A stretch of DNA of 9,075 bases, from contig PMYF01000651.1 in the NCBI GenBank assembly GCA_003171295.1, positions 1-9,075 of the forward strand. Direction: 5' to 3'. Made by a program: the position numbers and the translations under genes. The number at the start of each line of letters is the position of its first letter. Position 1 is the stretch's first letter. The notes beneath the pieces are model-generated. The model made no database searches. It was not told where the DNA came from and was given only the letters and a program-made list of their open reading frames with translations. Shown here piece by piece: positions 1 to 5,437 of the stretch. This stretch comes from Acidobacteriota bacterium. GTDB taxonomy: Bacteria > Acidobacteriota > Terriglobia > UBA7540.

Positions 1-428
1 ATCTTCTCATCGGTGAGCGGTCGATAAAAAGCAAGACCTTGGTGATTGGGGGTACCGGACTGCTCTGTCTGGCAGCAGGGTACGCGTTGAGCCTGTGGGT
101 TCCAGTGGTCATGAAGATGGGTACGGCTTCCTGGGGCCTGCTCGCTGCTGGATGGGCCAGTTTACTCTTCATGCTCTTTTTCTGGCTTGTTGACGTCCGG
201 GGCTATAGGGCGTGGAGCTTTCCGCTGCGCGTGATTGGCATGAACGCTCTTTTTATCTACGCGTTCTCGCAGCTTATCAATATCGACCAAGCAATGGCTG
301 TCTTCTCGAAGGCACTGGTTGGAGGATCAGGCAGCTCAGATCTGCTCCTGCGCTCAGCCTTGGTTCTTGGCGTCGAGTGGCTCCTGCTGTTCTGGATGTA
401 CAGAAAAAAGATATTCGTAAGGCCCTAA
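1..428 (+). CDS. C-terminal part of a DUF5009/NagX-like (heparan-alpha-glucosaminide acyltransferase family) membrane protein, 5' truncated by the window
   Basis: The reading frame is open from position 3 to the TAA at 426-428, giving about 141 residues with no start in the window; the in-frame TTG at 39 is internal. Four hydrophobic segments are visible: around the GGTGLLCLAAGYAL stretch, around WGLLAAGWASLLFMLFFWL, around the IGMNALFIYAF stretch, and a last one ending in WMYRKKIF. The order 'WxPxxKxxGTASW', then 'DVRGYRxWSFPLRVIGMNAL', then a terminal 'YRKKIF' is what I recognise as the C-terminal half of the DUF5009/NagX family, related to eukaryotic lysosomal HGSNAT. These are multi-pass inner-membrane proteins thought to move acyl groups across the membrane onto sugars. 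The bacterial substrate is generally unproven and nothing here identifies it. The catalytic N-terminal half lies outside the window. Confidence 0.75.
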   Translation, partial: LLIGERSIKSKTLVIGGTGLLCLAAGYALSLWVPVVMKMGTASWGLLAAGWASLLFMLFFWLVDVRGYRAWSFPLRVIGMNALFIYAFSQLINIDQAMAVFSKALVGGSGSSDLLLRSALVLGVEWLLLFWMYRKKIFVRP

Positions 429-823
429 ACGTTGAAATGGTGACCAGAAGGTTTGAGCCTATCGGCGAATGCATGGGATTAGGGGCTTTCATTCAAGGCG
501 CGCATTTCAGGCTTCTTGTCCGACCCCAGAGGGGCAGGAATTGCCGCATGCCTCAGGCCAAGGTCCAAGAGCTTTCTGCCGGGCTTCAGTCTATCTCAGC
601 GTGAAATGTTCTTTGGGTTCCCCTACCCCTCGGAAGAAGGTTTCCATGATCCTCCGCGATTCTCTCATTTCACCTTCCAATGCTAGGCACGTCATGGGAT
701 AACTCCCTGGGCGGCTGCGGACTCCGACTCACCACCGGGTAGGGGGAGGATAACACCGATGGACTCTTTTCGCGTCTCACGATAGGGCAGTCACGGCTGG
801 CGCTTTGCCAACCGAAGGAGTTC

Positions 824-853
824 ACCGTCAGATTGGAGCAACTCCCTGACGGT
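824..853. repeat. Imperfect 12-bp hairpin in the intergenic region
   Basis: ACCGTCAG (824-831) is the exact reverse complement of CTGACGGT (846-853). Between them, GGAG (835-838) and CTCC (842-845) pair around a CAA triloop, so the stem is 8 bp plus 4 bp with a three-base ATT bulge. No T-tract follows on either strand, so it is not a standard intrinsic terminator. It lies about 125 bases before the DUF4440 lipoprotein gene and could be a leader RNA structure, a repeat-family member or part of a lost gene. Confidence 0.6.
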
Positions 854-965
854 TGCCCTTGGAAGACCGCCGTCCGCGCAAGAGGGAATAAGGTGAAGCA
901 GCACTACGTCAACTGGCGGGATTCGAATACGGATATCCCGACGCAGACAACTCTCAAATTATCCA

Positions 966-973
966 AAGGAGGT
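966..973 (+). promoter_or_regulatory. Strong Shine-Dalgarno of the DUF4440 lipoprotein gene
   Basis: AAGGAGGT is a near-perfect anti-16S match, 5 nt before the ATG at 979, and it fixes that start. Confidence 0.85.
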
Positions 974-978
974 AAGCC

Positions 979-1503
979 ATGAAACGCTATCTCGCGTGTT
1001 TTCTCCTGATAGGTCTTATGTCCATTACCATTCTCGGCTGCCAATCCTCGAAATCGACAGGATTCAGCGACGCAGATAAGGCGGCGATTCGGAAAGTTAC
1101 AGACGAGGTAGTCTCCATTTCGAACGCTGCCACGAAGGACTGGGCCGCCTACGTCAAGACCGACTATGCCGAGAATGCGGTGATCTTTCCTCCAAATACG
1201 CCTGCAGTTCAGGGTTGGGATGCGATTCAGTCGTTCGTCACCGCAATGCCGGCCTCTTCGGATTTCAAGGTCGACGTCCTTGAAATCGAAGGGTGGAGTG
1301 ATCTCGCATACGTCCGGGGAACATATTCGATGACCTATACGCTCCCAGGTGATTCCGGGCCAACCAAGGAGTCAGGGAAATACATCGAGGTCTGGCGGAG
1401 ACAACCTGACGGGTCGTGGAAGGTGATTCGCGACATCTGGAACTCGGACCTTCCAATGCCGGCGCCGCCCGCATCAGCGCCAGCCAAGTCGCCTAAAAAA
1501 TGA
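979..1503 (+). CDS. Predicted lipoprotein with a DUF4440/SnoaL-like (NTF2 fold) domain
   Basis: The protein has 174 residues. Residues 1-20 form a lipoprotein signal peptide (KR at 3-4 of the N-terminus, hydrophobic core, then I-L-G-C with Cys21 as the likely lipidated residue). The lipobox is slightly off consensus. From about residue 30 to 155 the layout is that of DUF4440/SnoaL-like proteins: an N-terminal helix (DKAAIRKVTDEVV), a 'DYAENAVIFPPNTPAVQGWDAI' type strand-turn, and a C-terminal 'KYIEVWRRQPDGSWKVIRDIWNSD' sheet. The tail after residue 158 is rich in Pro, Ala and Lys and looks disordered. These domains share the NTF2 alpha+beta cone fold; some are enzymes, many have no known reaction, and no catalytic residue can be assigned here. 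It is expected to sit in the envelope, anchored by lipid. It appears monocistronic: a strong Shine-Dalgarno precedes it and a terminator-like hairpin starts 12 nt after the stop. Confidence 0.88.
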   Translation: MKRYLACFLLIGLMSITILGCQSSKSTGFSDADKAAIRKVTDEVVSISNAATKDWAAYVKTDYAENAVIFPPNTPAVQGWDAIQSFVTAMPASSDFKVDVLEIEGWSDLAYVRGTYSMTYTLPGDSGPTKESGKYIEVWRRQPDGSWKVIRDIWNSDLPMPAPPASAPAKSPKK

Positions 1504-1515
1504 GCCGAACTGGTA

Positions 1516-1547
1516 GCCGCGGCACGCTGTTGGTGCCGTGGGCTTTT
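1516..1547 (+). terminator. Probable intrinsic terminator after the DUF4440 lipoprotein gene
   Basis: GCCGCGGCAC (1516-1525) pairs with GTGCCGTGG (1533-1541) around a 7-nt loop (9 pairs including one G-T wobble). It is followed by GC and then TTTT at 1544-1547. The stem lies 12 nt past the TGA at 1501-1503. The T-tract is short, so efficiency is uncertain. The left arm contains the same AGCCGCGGCA decamer as the next hairpin. Confidence 0.6.
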
Positions 1548-1559
1548 CCCCGTTCACAG

Positions 1560-1596
1560 AGCCGCGGCAGATTGAAGAAACGAATCTGCCGCGGCT
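1560..1596. repeat. Perfect 14-bp inverted repeat (hairpin with 9-nt loop)
   Basis: AGCCGCGGCAGATT at 1560-1573 is exactly reverse-complementary to 1583-1596, with the loop GAAGAAACG between. The first ten bases repeat those at 1515-1524. No T-tract follows, so it is unlikely to be a plain intrinsic terminator. It looks like a REP- or MITE-type interspersed hairpin, or a leader structure for the degraded frame that follows. Confidence 0.75.
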
Positions 1597-1606
1597 ACAA
1601 CCCTAC

Positions 1607-1682
1607 GAGGAGGTCATAAGCGCTTAAAGATTCTCGTGTCGTTTCTGATTGTTCTTGCGCTGGCAAATTAGGCCAGCGCGCA
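1607..1682 (+). pseudogene. Remnant of a gene start: Shine-Dalgarno plus signal-peptide-like frame, start lost and in-frame TAG
   Basis: GAGGAGGT at 1607-1614 is a strong Shine-Dalgarno. After a normal 9-nt gap, the frame from 1624 reads LKILVSFLIVLALAN, a TAG (1669-1671), then ASAQ. This has the form of a Sec signal peptide (Lys, a long hydrophobic core, and an A-x-A-Q cleavage site), but the expected start is TTA, one change from TTG, and the TAG is one change from CAG. The ASAQ part overlaps the last bases that also match the transposase remnant, so it may be chance; the hydrophobic core is better supported. The rest of the gene is missing, replaced by insertion-sequence DNA on the opposite strand. 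I infer a secreted or membrane protein gene truncated by insertion and deletion. Confidence 0.4.
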
Positions 1683-1869
1683 GGGGCTGCTCAGGAGGAA
1701 TCGAGGGCCGTCCGCCCTCCGCGTACATGGCCTCGAAGCGCGGCGAAAGGCGCTTCAGGACGGTATCCACCATCTGGCGAATCGGCCGCAAGGGGTGGTC
1801 CGCCGGAACTCGTTGCTCCGGCGAGAGATAACTGCACATCGCACCTTGCTGGGTGTCGTTTCCGCGCAT
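1624..1869 (-). pseudogene. IS5-like transposase remnant, N-terminal DUF772-type region only
   Basis: Read on the minus strand from the ATG at 1869, the frame begins MRGNDTQQGAMCSYLSPEQR, then VPADHPLRPIR, then LSPRFEAMYAEGGRPSIPPEQ and LRA. This is the recognisable N-terminus of a widespread family of IS5-group transposases (DUF772 domain) of about 350 residues or more. After residue 65 the family sequence, normally LRALLLQ and onwards, is lost and the frame ends with unrelated GLICQRKNNQKRHENL. The DDE catalytic domain is therefore absent and the protein cannot transpose. The 5' end is intact, with its own promoter (1901-1929) and an inverted repeat over the start codon. No outer inverted repeat or target duplication could be identified, because the other end is missing. 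Confidence 0.8.
1657..1679. repeat. 8-bp inverted repeat at the junction of the signal-peptide remnant and the transposase remnant
   Basis: GCGCTGGC (1657-1664) and GCCAGCGC (1672-1679) are exact reverse complements around AAATTAG. It coincides with the point where transposase similarity stops, so it may be a recombination or deletion scar, or a coincidence. Confidence 0.45.
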
Positions 1870-1915
1870 GAGGTATCATCTATGGGCATCATTCACATGG
1901 ATCATACCTCATCGC
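1864..1915 (-). promoter_or_regulatory. Inverted repeat over the transposase start codon, possible anti-read-through hairpin
   Basis: ATGAGGTAT (1868-1876) and ATACCTCAT (1904-1912) are exact reverse complements. GCG (1864-1866) and CGC (1913-1915) extend the stem to 12 pairs with a single bulged base. One arm contains two of the three bases of the transposase start codon (1867-1869). The other arm overlaps the promoter -10 element, so a transcript started from that promoter would lack it. Confidence 0.55.
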
Positions 1916-1929
1916 ATATATCTAATCAA
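1901..1929 (-). promoter_or_regulatory. Sigma-70-like promoter of the transposase remnant
   Basis: On the minus strand TTGATT (1924-1929) and TATGAT (1901-1906) are separated by exactly 17 bases. They match TTGACA at four of six and TATAAT at five of six positions. Transcription would start near 1893-1895, about 25 bases before the transposase ATG. Confidence 0.6.
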
Positions 1930-1930
1930 G

Positions 1931-2185
1931 GGAGAGAAAGCTTTCAGATTTGCAGCGTGTACCCTAGTGCTGGGAGGGCTGGCGTTCCTATGGGCCCAGC
2001 GGGAAACCCAGGGCTGGTATGCGTTCCACACGTTTTGGACGAGCGCGGCTCATCCTTAAAGTTTGCGAACTGCATATAACTGGGCACGTTTTGCATGCGC
2101 CGACAACTACTCGTTGATTGTCCTGGCACTTGCGGCAGCCTGTTACGCGCTTTGCCGGTGCGGTAGAGTTCTGGTTCGATGGAAA
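1931..2185 (+). pseudogene. Remnant of a membrane protein C-terminal region with an in-frame stop, possibly GT39-like
   Basis: One plus-strand frame reads a hydrophobic segment (FRFAACTLVLGGLAFLWAQ), then GGWY-like 'TQGWYAFHTFWTSAAHP', a TAA at 2057-2059, and continues in the same frame with RTAYNWARFACADNYSLIVL and a second hydrophobic segment ending GRVLVRW. The two halves together resemble a membrane-helix, extracytoplasmic loop, membrane-helix unit. The 'GWYxFxTF' loop recalls bacterial family-39-type membrane glycosyltransferases, but that is a weak resemblance. No start or ribosome binding site belongs to it, and its left end meets the insertion-sequence promoter. The same frame stays open after 2186 only because it runs antisense to the cytochrome gene. 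Chance coding potential cannot be excluded. Confidence 0.35.
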
Positions 2186-2968
2186 TTACCGTTTAGCGTG
2201 GCCTTCTCCCTTTTGACTAAGCAGAAATTCTGTGAGGGCATTGAGCTGCTCGTCCGTGAGGTTCTTGAAAGAGGGCATGATGGAGCCGGGGACGTATGCC
2301 GTGGGATCCTTGAAATGTCCCGTCAACCATTGGGCCGTACGCCCGCGGGTGCCTTCAACAGTCAAATCGGGCCCAACCTTGCCTCCTTCACCATCAAGTC
2401 GATGGCACATGAAGCACCCTTCCTGGCGATAGAGCGTTTTGCCGTAGGCATTCAATTGAGCCGGCGTTCTCACGGCTTTCTCTTCCTTGGGGGCTTTCGC
2501 CGCCTGCGCGGCGTTCACTTCTGTCAGATTCCGGATGAACATCACCAACTTCCAGGTCTCTTCGGGAGAGATGGACTCTTTCCAGGACGCCATTCCGGTC
2601 ATGCGCACGCCGTTCTGGATGATCCAAAACAACTCGGGGTCCTTCCAGTGTTGGACGTGCGGGGAGGTCAGGTCCATGGCGGGCGGGTACATGCCCTGCC
2701 CAAGGACGGTATGCCCGTGGCCGTCCACACCGTGGCAAATGGCGCAGGATTGCTGATAGATCTGCTGGCCCTCGCTAGCCTCTTGTGGATTTCCGGTCAG
2801 AGGGTTCCGCAGGTTTTCTGTCTCGACGGGGATCACAATATCTTTCGCGAGGTTTGCCAGGGTTGTTTCGACATTGGACGGCTTTTGGTGTGCCGTGCAT
2901 GCAGATAAGAGCACTACCGAAGCGATCAGGAATTCGATTCCGATTGAACGTCCAGTGGGAATTTTCAT
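2186..2968 (-). CDS. Diheme c-type cytochrome lipoprotein
   Basis: The chosen ATG at 2968 gives 260 residues; a TTG at 3001 would add 11 residues before the same signal sequence and has no better ribosome site. Residues 1-23 are a lipoprotein signal with a canonical L-S-A-C lipobox (Cys24). There are two cytochrome c domains. The first has CAICH at 75-79 and a likely axial Met at 123 or 126 (GVRMTGMASW). After an Ala/Lys/Glu-rich linker (about 152-167), the second has CFMCH at 185-189 with likely axial Met231 in SIMPSF. The second domain, with its GEGGKVGPDL and 'DPTAYVPGSIMPSF' segments, resembles mono-heme domains of cbb3 or caa3-type oxidase subunits. It should be a periplasm-facing, membrane-tethered electron carrier; its redox partners are unknown. 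It lies 81 nt after the last polysaccharide gene, same strand, with no clear terminator between. Confidence 0.9.
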   Translation of the reverse strand: MKIPTGRSIGIEFLIASVVLLSACTAHQKPSNVETTLANLAKDIVIPVETENLRNPLTGNPQEASEGQQIYQQSCAICHGVDGHGHTVLGQGMYPPAMDLTSPHVQHWKDPELFWIIQNGVRMTGMASWKESISPEETWKLVMFIRNLTEVNAAQAAKAPKEEKAVRTPAQLNAYGKTLYRQEGCFMCHRLDGEGGKVGPDLTVEGTRGRTAQWLTGHFKDPTAYVPGSIMPSFKNLTDEQLNALTEFLLSQKGEGHAKR

Positions 2969-3049
2969 AAACAAATCCGCTGCTTTGTGCGGTCTGTACA
3001 ATGACCCCAGTTCACAGGTTTGACTCTCTCGGGGCCGAAAAGCCGCGCC

Positions 3050-4219
3050 CTATAGGCAGGAAGACGGGGTCAGGATGCCCTCCTGTTCCCCCTCCAATTC
3101 AGTTGTTCCCCTGATCATCTGATTCAACCACCCAGCGAATTCCCGCAAGAAGCGTGGACGTGCAAATTTTAACGCGGAGGCTCGAATCGTGGAGGCGTCA
3201 AAACGAATCCGCTGGAATCGCTCCAACCCATCCAGGAGCGAGTCCGCCGATTGCTCCTCGAATAGTATCCCGGTTGTTCCATCCTCAACGATTTCCCGTG
3301 CCCCACCCCTACCTAACGCGATCACAGGCCGACCGCAAGCTTGCGCTTCACCCATAACGATTCCGAAGTCCTCTTCTCCGGCAAACACGAAGGCTCGGCA
3401 CTGCTGCATGGCTTCGATCACGGTGTGCTGCGGCTGCGGTCCCAGAAACTGAATGTTCGGCTTGGCGCGTTCCTGGAGCCTCCGCCGTTCCGGCCCATCG
3501 CCGATCACCAGCAGAGGTCTCCCACATCTATTGAAGGCTTCGATTAGCAAGTCGGCGCGCTTGTATGGCACCAACTGCGAAACGAACAGGAAAAAGCCCT
3601 GCGCGGTTTGGTTGAGAGGGGAAACCACAAACCGTTCGGTATCAACCGGTGGATAGATGACGGCGCTCTTCCTGCCGTACGCGTCATGGATCCGCTTCTT
3701 CACGGCTTCCGAAATGGCTACAAAATGCGTGACGCGCTGGGCTGCCTGGTAGTCCCATTCACGTAAGTAAGTTCTGACGGTGCGAAGGGCCAGCCGCCTA
3801 ATCGGCCCGACGGCATGGGAAGAGGCTGCGGACTCGCTCCAGATGTACCGCATGGGGGTGTAGCAGTAACAAATATGCACGGCATGAGGGCTGACCCGCA
3901 CTCCCTTCATGGTCGCCGCGTCGGAACTGATGACGAGGTCATACCCAGTCAAGTCCATTCTTTCGGTGGCCAACGGGAACAAGGGAAGATAATAGGGATA
4001 CCATCGCGAGGGTCTCGGCAACCTCTGCAGAAAGGAACTGCGCAAGTGATGTCGCTTGAGACTGGCAGACATCTGCGACCTTTCGTAAACCAGTGTGAAC
4101 AGGTCGGCTGAAGGAAAGAGATCCGACAGGGCTTCGAGTGCTCGCTCGCCGCCCCGATAGGTCACAAGCCAGTGGTGCACCAGGGCCGTTCTCATCCCCG
4201 ATAGGCTGTTCACTTCCAT
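3050..4219 (-). CDS. Glycosyltransferase family 4, WbaZ-like
   Basis: The protein has 389 residues with the GT-B layout. The N-terminal acceptor domain has an HHWLVTYRGGERALEAL start (GGE at 23-25) and the block CYCYTPMRYIW at 117-127, typical of the WbaZ-like GT4 subgroup. The C-terminal donor domain has SQLVPYKRADLLIEAF (214-229, Lys220), the EX7E pair Glu283/Glu291 in EEDFGIVMGEAQ, and GRGGAREIV at 303-311. Members transfer a sugar, often mannose, from a nucleotide donor onto a lipid-linked oligosaccharide at the cytoplasmic membrane face; the actual donor is not deducible. The ATG at 4219 overlaps the preceding gene by 10 nt and has GGGAG 8 nt upstream. An ATG at 4195 would fit the conserved N-terminus (MRTALVHHW) with a poorer ribosome site. 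It is the last polysaccharide gene of the set in the window. Confidence 0.9.
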   Translation of the reverse strand: MEVNSLSGMRTALVHHWLVTYRGGERALEALSDLFPSADLFTLVYERSQMSASLKRHHLRSSFLQRLPRPSRWYPYYLPLFPLATERMDLTGYDLVISSDAATMKGVRVSPHAVHICYCYTPMRYIWSESAASSHAVGPIRRLALRTVRTYLREWDYQAAQRVTHFVAISEAVKKRIHDAYGRKSAVIYPPVDTERFVVSPLNQTAQGFFLFVSQLVPYKRADLLIEAFNRCGRPLLVIGDGPERRRLQERAKPNIQFLGPQPQHTVIEAMQQCRAFVFAGEEDFGIVMGEAQACGRPVIALGRGGAREIVEDGTTGILFEEQSADSLLDGLERFQRIRFDASTIRASALKFARPRFLREFAGWLNQMIRGTTELEGEQEGILTPSSCL

Positions 4220-5421
4220 GCCGTCAGCTCCCTCCGCTGCGAGCCACCTTCCTCAGGAGGATTACAGCTGCTAAGCTCCCGAATCAACCCGTGGATCTTC
4301 GATTGAAACCTCTCGACCGAAAATTGGTCGAGGAGAGTCGAGCGAGCCCCTGACTGGAGACGCGCGCGCAGGGGTCCGTCTACCAGAAAGCGCTGCAATG
4401 CCCCCGCCAACGCCCCGTCGTCCCCAGGAGGAACCAGAAGACCGTTGACTTCGGGTTGGATAATTTCCGGAATCCCTCCCGTTCGGGAGGCAAGGACCGG
4501 GACTCCCTCGCCAAGCGCCTCCAGGATGGCTAGGGGCATCGCTTCACCCGATTGCACTGAGGAAGGTTGCACCAGCATATCCATCGATCCATAAAAGGCC
4601 ACGGGATCTGTTTGATACCCCGCCCAAAAGATCCGATCGTGGAGATGGAGTTGCGCTGCGGTGTCCTTCAGTTTATAGGCGTAAGCAACGTCGGACGGGT
4701 CTCCTGGTGCAGGGGCGCCGACAAAGACCATATGGGTTTTCTCCTGCAGGTCGGGGCGGAGCATGCCCACCGCGCTGAGCAATCTCCCTTGCCCCTTGTG
4801 CTCGGTTATCCGACCGACCATCCCCAGGGTGAAGCGGGTGGGGGGCCCGGCTGCTTTCGCAAAAAGGTGGGGGGGCCGGCCGCATGCGAGCACCGGTTGG
4901 TGGAACAAATGGATTTTTCCGGCAAGCTGAGGATCAGCGTCCAGCAATGGTTGTGCGGAGGCGATTGAACAAGTCACAATTTTCGAAACGTACCGGGCCA
5001 AGTGGGCGACTAGAGAAATCTCGGGCTTGCGGGTGAGGGTCAGATGTAGGTGGAACAACGAGGGGCGGCCCGTCAAGCAAGCTGCCAGCACCCCCGCGGG
5101 GAGACAACGAGGACCGTTGATGTAAATCAGCCCTACGTTTCTCCTCCTAACAACCGAGGCCAGCTTCAGTCCACTGAGGAGGCTCCGCGCGGAGAATGCC
5201 AGCATCTCGGAATGTGACTTTCGTCCCGAGCGGTAGGCTCCCAGGGGCATTAAGAGAGTTTCGATATTCCGCGCTTGGAGCTTGGCGGAAAATGGCCCGG
5301 GACTCGGAAAAGCGACAAGCGGTTCAAACTCTGGGATGATCGAATCCAGAACGTTTTCCAGAACCCGTTGGGCGCCACTCAACCAACTTTGCTGCTCGAG
5401 AAACAGGATCGCCTTCTTCAT
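4210..5421 (-). CDS. Glycosyltransferase family 4
   Basis: The protein has 403 residues. The N-terminal half has a Gly-poor version of the usual acceptor loop (SGAQRVLENVL, 15-25, where many relatives have GGAE) and a HLHLTLTRKPE segment near 124-134. The donor half begins with GMVGRITEHKGQGRLL (200-215; Arg204 and Lys209 in the usual phosphate-binding positions). It contains the EX7E pair Glu293/Glu301 in GEAMPLAILEALGEGVPVLAS, then GGIPEI (315-320) and NGLLVPPGD. It should transfer a hexose or similar from a nucleotide sugar during repeat-unit assembly; donor and linkage are unknown. It starts 16 nt after the upstream polymerase-like gene with no clear Shine-Dalgarno, so translation may depend on ribosomes finishing that gene. 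Its last codons carry the Shine-Dalgarno of the next glycosyltransferase. Confidence 0.9.
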   Translation of the reverse strand: MKKAILFLEQQSWLSGAQRVLENVLDSIIPEFEPLVAFPSPGPFSAKLQARNIETLLMPLGAYRSGRKSHSEMLAFSARSLLSGLKLASVVRRRNVGLIYINGPRCLPAGVLAACLTGRPSLFHLHLTLTRKPEISLVAHLARYVSKIVTCSIASAQPLLDADPQLAGKIHLFHQPVLACGRPPHLFAKAAGPPTRFTLGMVGRITEHKGQGRLLSAVGMLRPDLQEKTHMVFVGAPAPGDPSDVAYAYKLKDTAAQLHLHDRIFWAGYQTDPVAFYGSMDMLVQPSSVQSGEAMPLAILEALGEGVPVLASRTGGIPEIIQPEVNGLLVPPGDDGALAGALQRFLVDGPLRARLQSGARSTLLDQFSVERFQSKIHGLIRELSSCNPPEEGGSQRRELTAWK

Positions 5422-5437
5422 GGGAATGTCACGGTGC

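Larger units (their letters stand above)
429..978. other. Intergenic stretch of about 550 bases, no convincing gene
   Basis: I translated both strands and found no frame with recognisable family motifs. Short frames at 469-702 (+) and in the 429-604 tail have no ribosome binding site of note and no domain-like composition. One frame, 743-982 (+), is open and ends in a TGA overlapping the next ATG but has no usable long start. The stretch holds a strong imperfect hairpin at 824-853, a 6-bp inverted repeat at 917-940, and the Shine-Dalgarno of the next gene at its right edge. I see no clear sigma-70 promoter, although one for the next gene should be near here. Confidence 0.6.
1514..1597. repeat. 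84-bp block bounded by an 11-bp inverted repeat, possible MITE/REP-like unit
   Basis: TAGCCGCGGCA (1514-1524) and TGCCGCGGCTA (1587-1597) are perfect inverted repeats bounding both hairpins; a third copy of the decamer sits at 1560-1569. No convincing target-site duplication is visible. Whether it is a mobile miniature element or just two related hairpins cannot be decided from one copy. Confidence 0.4.

Noticed and set aside
212..702. Overlapping small plus- and minus-strand frames around 212-702
   Set aside because: They overlap the acyltransferase frame or the gap, lack ribosome sites, and show no recognisable motifs.
620..745. CCCCTACCC (620-628) complementary to GGGTAGGGG (737-745)
   Set aside because: The arms are over 100 bases apart and low in complexity, and nothing supports pairing or a repeat element.
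917..940. CGGGAT...ATCCCG inverted repeat as an operator
   Set aside because: Only 6 bp with a 12-nt asymmetric spacer; this can easily arise by chance in GC-rich DNA.
911..945. tRNA T-arm-like sequence (GGGATTCGAAT)
   Set aside because: The flanking bases do not form the 5-bp T stem on either strand, and no acceptor or anticodon arm is present.
1514..2190. A complete mobile element or CRISPR-like array
   Set aside because: Only one end of an IS is present, the repeats are too few and irregular for CRISPR, and no cas-like gene exists in the window.
2063..2908. A 281-codon plus-strand open frame antisense to the cytochrome gene
   Set aside because: The opposite strand has two CxxCH motifs, a lipobox and axial Met candidates, so it is the real gene. 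The plus-strand translation from 2186 onward has no domain-like pattern. Only its first 40 residues join the membrane-protein relic.
3029..3052. Intrinsic terminator between the last glycosyltransferase and the cytochrome gene
   Set aside because: The stem around CGAAAA is three pairs, a mismatch and two pairs, with no T-tract on the minus strand.
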